DNA of 64,000 bases from Lachnospiraceae bacterium (GCA_028696165.1 JAQVHQ010000002.1:1-64000), one strand, 5' to 3'; positions 8,483 through 17,749 are shown, counted from the first letter of the stretch. Program-made: numbers and translations. Notes: generated by a model not told the origin, from the sequence alone.

Positions 8483-10957
8483 TTATTCTGTCGCCTGGGA
8501 TTCCTCAAAAGTATCTATATAACTTACATAAACATTTCCCATAGATTCAAATAATGCAGTACTATCATTGATACCATATGGCTCGGTAGTCTGGGTAGCC
8601 GGATTATAGAGCCATGTATTGTACTGATCATATCCCACTATTACCCGAGTTTCTGTGTTAGAGAATTTCACCACAATCGGTCTCTGCTGGCTAACCTGAT
8701 AGAGGACTTCATCCAAAGTACATCCCGTCAGATTCATTACCGTTGCTTCTGTTCCCATAGCAGTCTGTAATTCCTGTTCATCTATACTTCCACTTAAGAT
8801 AGCCTGTGGTACATCTGTCAAAGTTATCATGGTCTCAGACACTTTATTACCACGCTCCCACACATACTGCTGACTTCCATTCAATACAACTCCCAGCACA
8901 TTGTCAGCCTGCACAATCGCTTCCTTTGGCTTAGTCCAAATACTGTTCAAGGTACCTGACGCATAGACATAGTATGTGTTCTGATCTGCCGGTTTATTCA
9001 TATCTACTTTCAGTGTATTACTTTCTTCATGAATACGGTCTCTGGAATACACAACCAGCGGATCCTTATCTTCAATCGGCTCCTGTAAAATCATGGAAAC
9101 CTGAGTTTCTTTAGGCGTTGTTACCGTAAACTTCAGGGTAACTGTCTCTTCATTCTTCTGAAGATTATTCATAATGTGGTCGTTTGCAATAGCTACATAG
9201 GCATCATTAGCAGAACTGATTCTTATTAATTCTAACAATCCTTCTTCGATATTAACATCCGTTACCCATACATTTTCTTCCGCGTATTCCTTGATGACAG
9301 TTCCATCAAAATTTTGAATACGGACTGTATACATGGCAAAAGTCACATTACCAACAGCGTCCTTAAATATCTGCTCGTCCTTTGCCAGTCCATATACAAA
9401 ATCATCATTCATAAATCCCAGTGCCTTGATTTTCTCGCCGGCACCTGCAGCGATGCTCTTCATCTCTCCAGTATCAAAGTCCATCAAGGTAATATTGCTG
9501 GAACCATTCTCATCCATCTCTTTCATCCAGGCCACACGACTTTGCTTTTTAGAAATCACAAAGCAGTCCGGATTAATGTCATCCTGAATAACCTGATAAG
9601 TCTTATTCTGGAAATCAATCTGATATAAAGTCTCATCAAGATAGACAAATATCATATTCTGTGTATTTACATAGGATAACAAATCAATATCACTGTTCAG
9701 AAACTGGAATGATTTAGTAATCGGAATAAATACCTGTTCTTCCACAGCATTCATCTCGCTATTATAATGATAAACACCAATTCCAGATTCTCCTTCGTGG
9801 TTTCCACGATTCACATATCCATAGAACACAAAATCGATATCCCCGTTTTCTTCCACCCGGACAATTTTAATATCATGTGCCAGATGATCATTTCTCTCAT
9901 CTTCATTTTCCGGATCCCGGAAACTGAAAACTCTAGACAGCTTATCTGCACTGCCGTTATAGGACCACAATTCCCCCTGCTGTACAAAAGCAGTCACATC
10001 GGAATTCGAATTGGTCACATACTCCACATTCCGGTCTGTCACACCAAGCGTAATTCCTGTATTTGACAGAACTGAATTCTCACCATCAAAAAGCTGCTGC
10101 GCACTCCGCTGGAAATCCAGCAGCATAACCTTCGACTGAGAATATTTCATCCGGTAAAATTCTGTGACATAGTAAAGTTCTGTCTCACCTGCCGAATTTT
10201 CTGCAGATATCATATAATTCATACCAATACTGGCCGTAGTTTCATTAATTTCCTCAATTGTAGGAATTGCTTTTCTATAAATCTTCGGATTTAAATCGCC
10301 CCAGGTTACCTGCGCAAGACTCGAATGAATATTTACCTCCGTAAAACTGCTGTTAGAAGCAGTTTCATCTGATTCCAGTGAAGCCGCCAAGTCTGAAGCT
10401 GCCTCTTTATTGGTACACTTTTCATAAAAGTTCTGAACAAATTCCAGATATTTACTGATATTCAAACCGGAACGCTGCAGCAATCTGGTGTAATAGTGAA
10501 TCTCCTGATCATTCTGCTGAATAGTCAGACACAGAGAGTATTCCTGATTCATCAATATAGGATTCGCTATGGTAAAATCCACCTTCTCATAATCCCCATC
10601 CGTGACAAACCCACTGATTTTGCCATTTTCTACAACTGTCTCTCCATCCGCAGTTCTCACTTCATAGGTCATACCAGAGAGCTCTCTTCCAAAAGTTTCC
10701 ACCGCCAGAGTTAGAGTACGTTCCGTCTCCAAAGGAGTAATACTATCACGCACATAACGATCCTGCATCTCCTGGGTATATCCATACATCTGATTAATCA
10801 CAGTATCTTCATAACTGATGTTAATCACCGGAAGGGATGCCGCTTTCATCTCCTCTGTATTTTCAGTAGTATCTCTATTCATAAAAGCACCGAATCCTAT
10901 CACTGCCACTACAAATATCAAAAATAAAATTCCTATTCGTAATAATCTTTTCCTCAT
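8483..10957 (-). CDS. Large membrane-anchored protein with degenerate C39-like tail
   Basis: Function is not recognised. From the chosen start the protein (about 824 residues) has one N-terminal transmembrane anchor (LRIGILFLIFVVAVIGFGAF) followed by a large extracytoplasmic region. The last 90 or so residues resemble the second half of C39_2 cysteine-protease-like domains (GCTLDEVLYQVSQQRPIVVKF, then VIVGYDQYNTWLYNP). The histidine normally found before VIVGYD is replaced (ETRVIVGYD), so this domain is probably catalytically dead and may bind peptides. I prefer the ATG at 10957, which has GGGAG about 10 nt upstream, over the ATG at 10987. A TTG one codon earlier is also possible. It sits 15 nt before the aminopeptidase gene. 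Confidence 0.7.
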   Translation of the reverse strand: MRKRLLRIGILFLIFVVAVIGFGAFMNRDTTENTEEMKAASLPVINISYEDTVINQMYGYTQEMQDRYVRDSITPLETERTLTLAVETFGRELSGMTYEVRTADGETVVENGKISGFVTDGDYEKVDFTIANPILMNQEYSLCLTIQQNDQEIHYYTRLLQRSGLNISKYLEFVQNFYEKCTNKEAASDLAASLESDETASNSSFTEVNIHSSLAQVTWGDLNPKIYRKAIPTIEEINETTASIGMNYMISAENSAGETELYYVTEFYRMKYSQSKVMLLDFQRSAQQLFDGENSVLSNTGITLGVTDRNVEYVTNSNSDVTAFVQQGELWSYNGSADKLSRVFSFRDPENEDERNDHLAHDIKIVRVEENGDIDFVFYGYVNRGNHEGESGIGVYHYNSEMNAVEEQVFIPITKSFQFLNSDIDLLSYVNTQNMIFVYLDETLYQIDFQNKTYQVIQDDINPDCFVISKKQSRVAWMKEMDENGSSNITLMDFDTGEMKSIAAGAGEKIKALGFMNDDFVYGLAKDEQIFKDAVGNVTFAMYTVRIQNFDGTVIKEYAEENVWVTDVNIEEGLLELIRISSANDAYVAIANDHIMNNLQKNEETVTLKFTVTTPKETQVSMILQEPIEDKDPLVVYSRDRIHEESNTLKVDMNKPADQNTYYVYASGTLNSIWTKPKEAIVQADNVLGVVLNGSQQYVWERGNKVSETMITLTDVPQAILSGSIDEQELQTAMGTEATVMNLTGCTLDEVLYQVSQQRPIVVKFSNTETRVIVGYDQYNTWLYNPATQTTEPYGINDSTALFESMGNVYVSYIDTFEESQATE

Positions 10958-11100
10958 CAATCTATGTCTCCCGTAATATAAGTACATCTATATGCATCGA
11001 TTTCCTATATTCTCAATCATTTTTAATACTTACGCAATCACACAGCTTAGTATCACCGTGTCATTATATTACTTATATATCTGCATCACTTATTTTTCTG

Positions 11101-11175
11101 TATTGCTTATTTTCGTATTGCTTATTTTCGTATTGCCTATTTTCGTACTGCCTATTTTCGTATTGCCTATTTTCC
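11101..11175. repeat. Five tandem 15-bp repeats
   Basis: Five head-to-tail copies of a unit close to TATTGCYTATTTTCG fill 11101-11175, with degenerate copies up to about 11200. They lie in the 287-bp gap between the methyltransferase stop and the large extracytoplasmic gene. No promoter was recognised in the gap. Confidence 0.85.
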
Positions 11176-11244
11176 TGTATTCCTTATTTTTCCGTATTAT
11201 TTATCTGTTATTGTCTATATTTCTGCAGTATATACATCCAAGTG

Positions 11245-12387
11245 CTATTCATCAAATAATAGTTTCGCCAATGTTGGCTGCACATGCAGTTCTTCCATAC
11301 ACTGTCTTACATCCCTGGAAAGTTCTGCCTTTTGTCCTTTCTTCACCGCACGGATCAAAAGATTCTTAGGCGTATGTTCCATATCAATAAACTCCAGAAT
11401 CTGAGTCTCATATCCAGCACACTCTAATATCTTACCACGTAATCCGTCCGTAATCAATGCAGCCATCCGCTCTTTCAAAATCCCATAAGAAAAAACCGGA
11501 TCCAACATATCATTTTGAATCTGACCATTCAACTCATGCTGGCAGCAAGGCACCGACAAAATAACCTGCGCCCCCCACAAAACTGCTTTTGCCAAAGCAA
11601 AATCCGTAGCCGTATCACAGGCATGAAGAGTCACCACCATATCCACCTGATCGACACCCTCATAAGAAGCAATATCTCCAATAAAGAAATGCAGCTTCTC
11701 ATACCCATACTTCTTCGCCAGCTTATTACAATGAATAATCACATCCTGCTTCAAATCCAGCCCGATAATATTAACATCATACCCCTTCTTCTCATGAAGA
11801 TAATAATACATGGCAAAAGTCAGATAAGACTTCCCACACCCAAAATCCAAGATCGTAACTTCCCTCTCCTTCGGCAGCTGAGGCAAAATGTCCTCAACAA
11901 ACTCCAGAAACCGGTTAATCTGTCGAAACTTATCATAATGAGAATTCGCAATCTTCCCTTCCTTAGTCATAACCTTCAAATCCACCAGGAAATCCACAGG
12001 AGTCCCCTCCTCCAGAATATATCTCTTACTCCGGTTATGCTCCAGATTCAAAGGCATAAACACCTCTTCCCGTCTCTTCTTAACCTTAACGGTCATCTTC
12101 CCCTTCTTACTAACCAACACCTGCCCCTGCACAAAACGCCCCTCTAACTGCAGCTGTCTGAAAGACTCCATCCACACCTTAATCTGAACAATCACCTGCG
12201 TCTTATCATAATTCTTATGAATCTCCTGCGCACCCTTCGTCAAAGTACACTGAAACATCAACTTCCCTTGAATCATCACCGGCCGAATCCGAATCTTAGA
12301 AACCTCCGCATCCTTCCCCGCACCACTAATAATAACCCTGCTCAAATTCTCATCTATATACTCATACAACAATTCATCCAAATTCAT
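11245..12387 (-). CDS. SAM-dependent methyltransferase (Methyltransf_32-like)
   Basis: This is a class I methyltransferase. The SAM-binding motif I is VTILDFGCGKSYLTFAMYY, motif II is NIIGLDLK, and a later VVTLHACDTATDFAL segment is followed by SVPCCQHELN. The HACDTATD and SVPCCQHE pair is characteristic of the Methyltransf_32 group, whose substrates are poorly known (RNA is suspected in relatives). The N-terminal 150 residues form an extra domain. I chose the ATG at 12387 because GGAGAGG lies 8 nt upstream; the ATG ten codons earlier has no ribosome binding site. The 5' two-thirds of the gene use G-ending wobble codons far more than neighbouring genes do, part of a compositional island described in the findings. 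Confidence 0.82.
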   Translation of the reverse strand: MNLDELLYEYIDENLSRVIISGAGKDAEVSKIRIRPVMIQGKLMFQCTLTKGAQEIHKNYDKTQVIVQIKVWMESFRQLQLEGRFVQGQVLVSKKGKMTVKVKKRREEVFMPLNLEHNRSKRYILEEGTPVDFLVDLKVMTKEGKIANSHYDKFRQINRFLEFVEDILPQLPKEREVTILDFGCGKSYLTFAMYYYLHEKKGYDVNIIGLDLKQDVIIHCNKLAKKYGYEKLHFFIGDIASYEGVDQVDMVVTLHACDTATDFALAKAVLWGAQVILSVPCCQHELNGQIQNDMLDPVFSYGILKERMAALITDGLRGKILECAGYETQILEFIDMEHTPKNLLIRAVKKGQKAELSRDVRQCMEELHVQPTLAKLLFDE

Positions 12388-12422
12388 CAAAAATTCCTCT
12401 CCACACCCCTGGGGCATAATCC

Positions 12423-12478
12423 TATCTACATACTTCTATCTATATATTTCTATCTACACACTTCTATCTACATACTTC
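12423..12478. repeat. Four tandem 14-bp repeats
   Basis: Four copies of a unit close to TATCTACATACTTC run from 12423 to 12478 with a degenerate fifth after them. They lie just upstream of the methyltransferase start on its minus strand. No coding function is evident. Confidence 0.85.
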
Positions 12479-12610
12479 CATCTACAACTTATATCCATAT
12501 TTTTCACTTATTTTACCATTGTAAATGTTTTACCCTAAAACCTCAACCAATTTCGAAAAAAATACATTTTTTCTTCACACCCAAACGTCTTTCCCCTCAC
12601 CCAAACAAAC

Positions 12611-12850
12611 TCAGCCTCTAACATCCTAACATCCTCAAGCCCCGTGCCTCCAAGGCACGCGATCTCACTGCCACCCACAAACCCAGCCCCTAACCTCCCA
12701 ATCCCCCTCAAGCCCCGTGCCTCTCCAAGGCACGCACTCTCACTGCCACCCACAAACTCAGCCCCTAACCTCCCAATCCCCCTCAAGCCCCGTGCCTCTC
12801 CAAGGCACGCGCTCTCACTGCCACCCACAAACTCAGCCCCTAACCTCCAC
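12611..12850. repeat. Three tandem 72-75 bp repeats, each with a hairpin
   Basis: Units occupy 12611-12682, 12683-12757 and 12758-12832, with a partial fourth to about 12850. Each contains a hairpin, CGTGCCT paired with AGGCACG (12643-12659, 12716-12734 and 12791-12809). Units two and three are nearly identical and unit one is diverged. The + strand is very C-rich. The 75-bp period is a multiple of three, so a minus-strand reading frame appears to repeat 25 residues, but no ribosome binding site supports it as a gene. Confidence 0.9.
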
Positions 12851-12868
12851 TTCCGCCGCCAACACCCA

Positions 12869-13143
12869 GCAGACTGTCCGGCTCTGGGCTGGTACACATA
12901 GATGTTTCTTTGCAATCGAATAAGCCGATGAACCTCTTAGCGCGCGAACCACTGCTGCAACGGGGCGACAGGGTGTTTACCAAACACCCTGTCGAAGCCA
13001 CCTTGAAGTGTGTATGCATCCGGCATACACACTGAATGTGGCTGATCCCCGTCGCAGCAGCGGTTCGCACGCTTAGAGGTTCACGGTGAAATGACCTTGC
13101 AAAAAAACATCTATGTGTACCAGCCCAGAGCCGGACAGTCTGC
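12869..13143. repeat. 275-bp T-shaped palindromic element
   Basis: Arms 12869-12965 and 13047-13143 (97 bp each) are reverse complements. The outer 47 bp have only about one mismatch, an unpaired internal loop of about 13 nt follows, and the inner 35 bp have four mismatches. The 81-nt centre folds as two more hairpins: a perfect 13-bp stem with a 3-nt loop at 12966-12994, and a stem at 12996-13043 made of AGCCAC/GTGGCT plus GTGTGTATGC/GCATACACAC. The whole gives a branched cruciform or structured RNA. No open reading frame in it has gene-like features. It could be a MITE-like mobile repeat, a structured RNA or a protein-binding palindrome; no clear target-site duplication was found. Confidence 0.9.
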
Positions 13144-13150
13144 GTCCCCC

Positions 13151-13519
13151 CTAAAACACATAATACCTCCGCATCTTCCTCCTCCGAATCCGCCGTTTCC
13201 CAATCTCCTGATACAAAAGCACCCGAATCAAATCCCCCAAAGCCCCAGTCCACTCTACCGCCTGTAATGCCATCTCCTCCTCTATCCCCTTCTCAATCCT
13301 GCCAACCACCCTGTCCATCATAAACCGATCCGGCACCTCATCATACATCCTGCTCCCCTCATACTCCATCAAATCACAAGCCTCCTGCACCTTATCCAGA
13401 ATCAACCTGGCAGTCTCCGGGTAATACTGCCTCATCCTCTCCATCTCCAGTTCCTGCTCCCTTTCCTCATACAGCAAACTCTGAAACTTCACTCTATCAA
13501 AAGAATCCTGAAAATACAT
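13151..13519 (-). CDS. Conserved-looking hypothetical protein, basic C-terminus
   Basis: The family is not recognised. The 122-residue protein is mostly charged helix with no membrane segment or signal peptide. The first half is rich in Glu/Arg (EEREQELEMERMRQYY) and the tail is very basic (GKRRIRRRKMRRYYVF). The start is supported by AAGGAG followed by six T residues and the ATG. That ribosome binding site is part of the terminator stem that ends the V-ATPase operon (13526-13566). Base composition is unlike the V-ATPase genes: its minus strand is G-rich and C-poor. It abuts the palindromic element at 13143. It is probably real because of its ribosome binding site and continuous frame. Confidence 0.6.
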   Translation of the reverse strand: MYFQDSFDRVKFQSLLYEEREQELEMERMRQYYPETARLILDKVQEACDLMEYEGSRMYDEVPDRFMMDRVVGRIEKGIEEEMALQAVEWTGALGDLIRVLLYQEIGKRRIRRRKMRRYYVF

Positions 13520-13525
13520 AAAAAA

Positions 13526-13566
13526 CTCCTTACATACATTAGCTTACTACTAATATATGTAAGGAG
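13526..13566 (-). terminator. Terminator of the V-ATPase operon, overlapping the next RBS
   Basis: An 11-bp stem (13526-13536 with 13556-13566) encloses a 19-nt loop and is followed on the minus strand by six T residues (13520-13525). It begins 14 nt after the subunit D stop. The 3' arm contains AAGGAG, which is also the ribosome binding site for the gene starting at 13519. Confidence 0.8.
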
Positions 13567-13579
13567 TCCTCTTTTGCTA

Positions 13580-14248
13580 TTAATAAGCTCTCTCGCTGTA
13601 CTTATGCGCCTCTTCCAGCATCATATCCTTAACCTTCATCAGACGAATCTGCGTACTTCTCTCATTTTCATCCAGCTTCATGGTAATATACTTGATGCTT
13701 TCCCGAGTCTCCGGAATAATAACGTGTTCCAACGCATTTACACGGCGTCTGGTCTTCTCAATTTCCGAAGCCATCAACTGACATGCTTTCTCACACTCTG
13801 CAAGTTCCATCATATCCGGCAGGATATCTGCCAATGATTTTACAGCTCCATCCAAATCACTGGAGGTAAATGCAAAACCATAGGAATAGATGTCATTGGC
13901 ATCTGCGGTTCTGGTCTGATAATCAAAAACCGGAATATCTACACTCATAACATTTTTCTTACTTGCTGATAGATATACCTCCTGTTTTGGTGCCATCAGA
14001 GCAGTTCGCAGTGTTTCTTCTGACATACCTGCCTTTGCAAGAACAAAGTTCTTATTTGCGGAAAGGATGCCGGCTTCTACCTTCTGGCGAAGTGCCATAT
14101 TCTCCCGTGCCAAATCCAGGAACTGACGCATCAGTTCATCACGTTTGTCTTTTAATAATTTATGTCCTTTGGTCGCTGTTATCAGTTTCTTTTTTAACCT
14201 GGTAAGCTCCATACGGGTAGGATTCACTTGTGTAGATGCCAACTGCAA
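13580..14248 (-). CDS. ntpD: V-type ATPase subunit D (central stalk)
   Basis: Subunit D is the central rotor shaft that couples the A3B3 catalytic head to the membrane ring. The 222 residues match the family length. The N-terminal PTRMELTRLKKKLITATKGHKLLKDK is the diagnostic start of the long antiparallel coiled coil, which closes with ALEHVIIPETRESIKYI near residues 165-185. It is the last gene of the operon, 14 nt after subunit B, and is followed by a terminator. Confidence 0.95.
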   Translation of the reverse strand: MQLASTQVNPTRMELTRLKKKLITATKGHKLLKDKRDELMRQFLDLARENMALRQKVEAGILSANKNFVLAKAGMSEETLRTALMAPKQEVYLSASKKNVMSVDIPVFDYQTRTADANDIYSYGFAFTSSDLDGAVKSLADILPDMMELAECEKACQLMASEIEKTRRRVNALEHVIIPETRESIKYITMKLDENERSTQIRLMKVKDMMLEEAHKYSERAY

Positions 14249-14261
14249 TCACCTCTTTCCT

Positions 14262-15632
14262 TTATCCTTGATAATACTGGTCTAAGAACTTATCATCAAT
14301 ACGTTTCAGCTCGCTTCGAGGAAGAATTGACAACAGTTTCCATCCAATATTCAAGGTTTCTTCGATGTCACGGTTGGACATGTAACCCTGAGATACATAT
14401 TCTTTTTCAAATGCATCTGCAAATTTAGCATAAATCAAGTCAGTATCTGACAATGCTGCCTCACCTAAGATTACCATCAGTTCTTTTGCTTCTTTACCAC
14501 GGGCATAAGCTGCAAACAACTGATTCAGTGTATTGGAGTGATCAGCACGAGTCTTTCCTTCACCGATACCTTTATCTTTCAGACGTGACAGAGATGGAAG
14601 TACATCGATTGGAGGTGTAACACCTTTACGATATAATTCACGGCTTAAGATAATCTGTCCTTCTGTGATATATCCTGTTAAGTCAGGGATTGGATGAGTC
14701 TTATCATCCTCAGGCATAGTAAGGATAGGAATCATAGTGATACTTCCCTTTTTACCTTTCTGACGTCCGGCTCTTTCATATAAAGTAGCAAGGTCAGTGT
14801 ACATATATCCAGGATATCCACGACGTCCCGGAACTTCCTTACGTGCAGCAGACACTTCACGAAGTGCATCTGCGTAGTTTGTAATATCAGTTAAGATTAC
14901 CAGTACATGCATATCTTTTTCAAATGCAAGATATTCTGCTGCAGTCAGTGCCACACGAGGTGTACTGATACGTTCTACAGCAGGGTCATTTGCCAGATTG
15001 ACAAACATAACCGTACGGTCAATAGCACCTGTCTCTTTAAAACTTTCTACGAAGAAGTTGGATTCCTCAAAGGTGATACCCATAGCAGCAAATACTACTG
15101 CGAATGGTTCACTGGTTCCACGAACTTTTGCCTGTCTTGCAATCTGTGCAGCCAGGTTTGCATGTGGCAGACCTGAAGCAGAGAAGATAGGAAGTTTCTG
15201 TCCACGAACCAGAGTATTTAATCCGTCAATGGCAGAAACACCAGTCTGGATAAACTCTTCCGGATAGCTTCTTGCTGCCGGATTCATAGGAAGTCCATTA
15301 ATATCCATACGTGCTTCCGGCAAAATCTCCGGTCCGTCATCGATAGGATTTCCCATTCCATCAAATACTCGGCCAAGCATATCTTCCGATACACCCAACT
15401 CCATGCTGTGTCCTAAAAATCTAACTTTACTGTTGGATAAGTTGATACCGGTAGAGCTTTCAAACAACTGTACCAGTGCATCACTGCCGTTGATTTCAAG
15501 TACTTTACAACGACGAACTTCTCCACTTGCCAGCTCAATCTCAGCCAGCTCATCATAACAAACATCTTCTACATTCCGCACCAGCATCAGTGGGCCGGTA
15601 ACTTCTTGTATGGTTCTATACTCTTTTGGCAT
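14262..15632 (-). CDS. ntpB: V-type ATPase subunit B
   Basis: This is the non-catalytic nucleotide-site subunit of the V1 head. It has the family layout: an N-terminal beta-barrel ([16 protein letters not shown]), a central domain in which the Walker A glycine loop is degenerate ([14 protein letters not shown]), and the helical C-terminus ([20 protein letters not shown]). Length 456 is normal. It starts immediately after the subunit A stop (adjacent bases), indicating tight coupling and the expected equal dosage of A and B. Confidence 0.96.
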   Translation of the reverse strand: MPKEYRTIQEVTGPLMLVRNVEDVCYDELAEIELASGEVRRCKVLEINGSDALVQLFESSTGINLSNSKVRFLGHSMELGVSEDMLGRVFDGMGNPIDDGPEILPEARMDINGLPMNPAARSYPEEFIQTGVSAIDGLNTLVRGQKLPIFSASGLPHANLAAQIARQAKVRGTSEPFAVVFAAMGITFEESNFFVESFKETGAIDRTVMFVNLANDPAVERISTPRVALTAAEYLAFEKDMHVLVILTDITNYADALREVSAARKEVPGRRGYPGYMYTDLATLYERAGRQKGKKGSITMIPILTMPEDDKTHPIPDLTGYITEGQIILSRELYRKGVTPPIDVLPSLSRLKDKGIGEGKTRADHSNTLNQLFAAYARGKEAKELMVILGEAALSDTDLIYAKFADAFEKEYVSQGYMSNRDIEETLNIGWKLLSILPRSELKRIDDKFLDQYYQG

Positions 15633-17402
15633 TTAGAAGTCCTCCTTCCCAATCAGGTTTGCAAGTTCGATGCTTAATTCCTCACTGATTTTTGCATATT
15701 CTGTATCTACATCTGCTTCTATTGTATATTTGTAACGTCCGATACGTTCTCTTACAGACATCTTAACCAGATTGTTGATCGTTGCACCTTTCTCCAGTGC
15801 ATCTACAGCCTGCTCATAGTATGCATATACTAATTTCATCATGTAGTGCTGTTTCTTCAGAGAAGTATAAGTATCTACTTCATGGAAAGAGTTCTGATGT
15901 AAGAAGTCCTCACGAATAGAACGTGCTGCTTCCATCTTCAGACGGTCATGTGCAGATAATGCATCCATACCTACCATCTTAACGATTTCATCCAATTCTG
16001 CCTCATCCTGCAAAAGTGACATTAACTTCTGACGAAGATCCATCCAGTCGTCTGCAACTTCTTTATTAAACCATGCTGCCATATTATCCACATACAGAGA
16101 ATAACTGGTCAGCCAGTTGATAGCCGGGAAATGACGCTTGTAAGCTAATGCAGAATCCAGTCCCCAGAATACTTTTACGATACGAAGAGTTGCCTGAGTT
16201 ACAGGCTCGGAAATATCTCCACCAGGAGGCGAAACTGCTCCGATAACAGATAATGCTCCGCTTCGTCCTTCTTTACCAAGAGAGATAACATGTCCGGCTC
16301 TTTCATAGAACTGTGCCAGACGGCTTCCCAGATATGCGGGATATCCTTCTTCACCAGGCATCTCTTCCAGACGTCCTGACATCTCACGAAGTGCCTCAGC
16401 CCAACGTGAAGTAGAATCTGCCATTAAGGCTACTGAAAATCCCATATCACGGAAATACTCTGCAATTGTAATACCTGTATAGATAGATGCCTCACGGGCT
16501 GCAACCGGCATATCGGATGTATTAGCAATCAATACAGTTCTCTGCATCAAAGACTGTCCAGTCTTCGGATCCTTCAATTCAGGGAACTCATTTAATACGT
16601 CAGTCATCTCATTACCACGCTCACCGCATCCGATATAAACTACGATATCTGCTTCTGCCCATTTTGCCAGCTGATGCTGAATAACTGTCTTACCACTTCC
16701 GAATGGTCCTGGTACTGCAGCCACACCACCTTTAGCAATTGGGAAAAATGCATCAACTACACGCTGTCCTGTTACTAACGGCATTTCCGGCGGAAGTTTC
16801 TTTGCATATGGACGTCCTTTACGAACCGGCCATTTCTGCATCATAGTCAATTCTTTGTCGCCTTCTGCTGTCTCTACTACTGCAACTACTTCTTCTACGG
16901 TAAATTCACCGGATTTAATTTCTTTAATAGTTCCTGTGATACCGAATGGAATCATAATCTTCTGCTGTACAACCGGAGTTTCCTGAACAGTTCCGAATAC
17001 ATCTCCGGCTTCTACTGTATCTCCCACTTTCAATGTAGGAACGAACTCCCATTTCAAATCTCTTTTTAATGACGGTACCTCTACACCACGTTTCAGACTG
17101 TTTCCACCGGAAACTTTCATAATATCATCCAAAGGTCTCTGAATACCATCATATATGCTGGAAATCAAACCAGGGCCGAGTTCTACGGAAAGCGGTACCT
17201 CCATAGATTCTACTGGTTCCCCTGGACCAAGTCCGGAAGTCTCTTCGTATACCTGAACAGATGCCTGATCCCCGTGCATTTCTATAATTTCACCGATTAA
17301 TCGCTGCTTACTAACACGCACTACATCGTACATGTTGGCATCTCTCATGCCTTCAGCGATTACAAGCGGTCCTGCTACTTTTTTTATTGTACCTATACTC
17401 AT
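15633..17402 (-). CDS. ntpA: V-type ATPase catalytic subunit A
   Basis: This is the ATP-hydrolysing subunit of the V1 head. The P-loop GPFGSGKT lies near residue 230 in [18 protein letters not shown], and the catalytic glutamate segment GCGERGNEM follows. The non-homologous insert typical of A subunits (about residues 110-200) is present, and the 589-residue length is normal. The ribosome binding site AGGTGGG is somewhat far from the ATG. It lies between subunits F and B in the common bacterial F-A-B-D order. Confidence 0.97.
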   Translation of the reverse strand: MSIGTIKKVAGPLVIAEGMRDANMYDVVRVSKQRLIGEIIEMHGDQASVQVYEETSGLGPGEPVESMEVPLSVELGPGLISSIYDGIQRPLDDIMKVSGGNSLKRGVEVPSLKRDLKWEFVPTLKVGDTVEAGDVFGTVQETPVVQQKIMIPFGITGTIKEIKSGEFTVEEVVAVVETAEGDKELTMMQKWPVRKGRPYAKKLPPEMPLVTGQRVVDAFFPIAKGGVAAVPGPFGSGKTVIQHQLAKWAEADIVVYIGCGERGNEMTDVLNEFPELKDPKTGQSLMQRTVLIANTSDMPVAAREASIYTGITIAEYFRDMGFSVALMADSTSRWAEALREMSGRLEEMPGEEGYPAYLGSRLAQFYERAGHVISLGKEGRSGALSVIGAVSPPGGDISEPVTQATLRIVKVFWGLDSALAYKRHFPAINWLTSYSLYVDNMAAWFNKEVADDWMDLRQKLMSLLQDEAELDEIVKMVGMDALSAHDRLKMEAARSIREDFLHQNSFHEVDTYTSLKKQHYMMKLVYAYYEQAVDALEKGATINNLVKMSVRERIGRYKYTIEADVDTEYAKISEELSIELANLIGKEDF

Positions 17403-17428
17403 TTGGACAAATCACCCACCTTTCTGAC

Positions 17429-17749
17429 TTAATTACTACCAAATAAAATATCGGAACCAACAGCCTGTTCCACTGACTTCTTTACATTTTCAACACCCTT
17501 GCCGGTATTGCCTGCAACTCCCGGTATTAAAATAATTGCCGGTGTCAGCTGTTCCTGATATTTTACTATTTCTTTTTCTATCTTTGCTGCCAAACTCTCT
17601 GTAATATAGATGATTCCATATTTATTCTCAATGAGTGTATGCAGTCTGCCTGCGGCTTCTTCCGCTTCCTGAACAGGAAATGTATCCAGTCCAAGCGTAC
17701 CAAAACCGTAAATACTGTCATAGTCGCCTAACACTGCTATCTTATACAT
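17429..17749 (-). CDS. ntpG: V-type ATPase subunit F
   Basis: This small central-stalk subunit binds subunit D and may regulate rotation (called NtpG in Enterococcus, F elsewhere). The 106 residues begin with YKIAVLGDYDSIYGFGTLG, the usual F-subunit opening, and contain YGIIYITESLAAKI. The start overlaps the end of subunit C by 8 nt. Confidence 0.93.
   Translation of the reverse strand: MYKIAVLGDYDSIYGFGTLGLDTFPVQEAEEAAGRLHTLIENKYGIIYITESLAAKIEKEIVKYQEQLTPAIILIPGVAGNTGKGVENVKKSVEQAVGSDILFGSN

Noticed and set aside
10992..11369. Plus-strand frame with repeated VLPIF segments.
   Set aside because: It is a translation of the 15-bp tandem repeat and lacks a ribosome binding site.
11515..12147. 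Plus-strand 210-codon frame opposite the methyltransferase.
   Set aside because: It is the antisense of a clear gene; its length comes from the C-rich, stop-poor composition.
12535..12915. Minus-strand 126-codon frame across the 75-bp repeats with a repeated 25-residue pattern.
   Set aside because: It has no ribosome binding site and arises because the repeat length is a multiple of three. It also runs into the palindrome.
12601..13150. CRISPR array.
   Set aside because: The repeated units are contiguous and nearly identical throughout, with no unique spacers between short repeats.
12860..13150. Target-site duplication flanking the palindrome.
   Set aside because: No matching direct repeat of 4 bp or more was found at the two edges by eye.
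12840..13253. Minus-strand 137-codon frame spanning the palindrome.
   Set aside because: It overlaps the palindromic arms and the better-supported 122-residue gene, has no ribosome site, and has unnatural composition.
16199..16387. Minus-strand frame inside the V-ATPase A gene.
   Set aside because: It lies in another frame of a definite gene and has no independent support.
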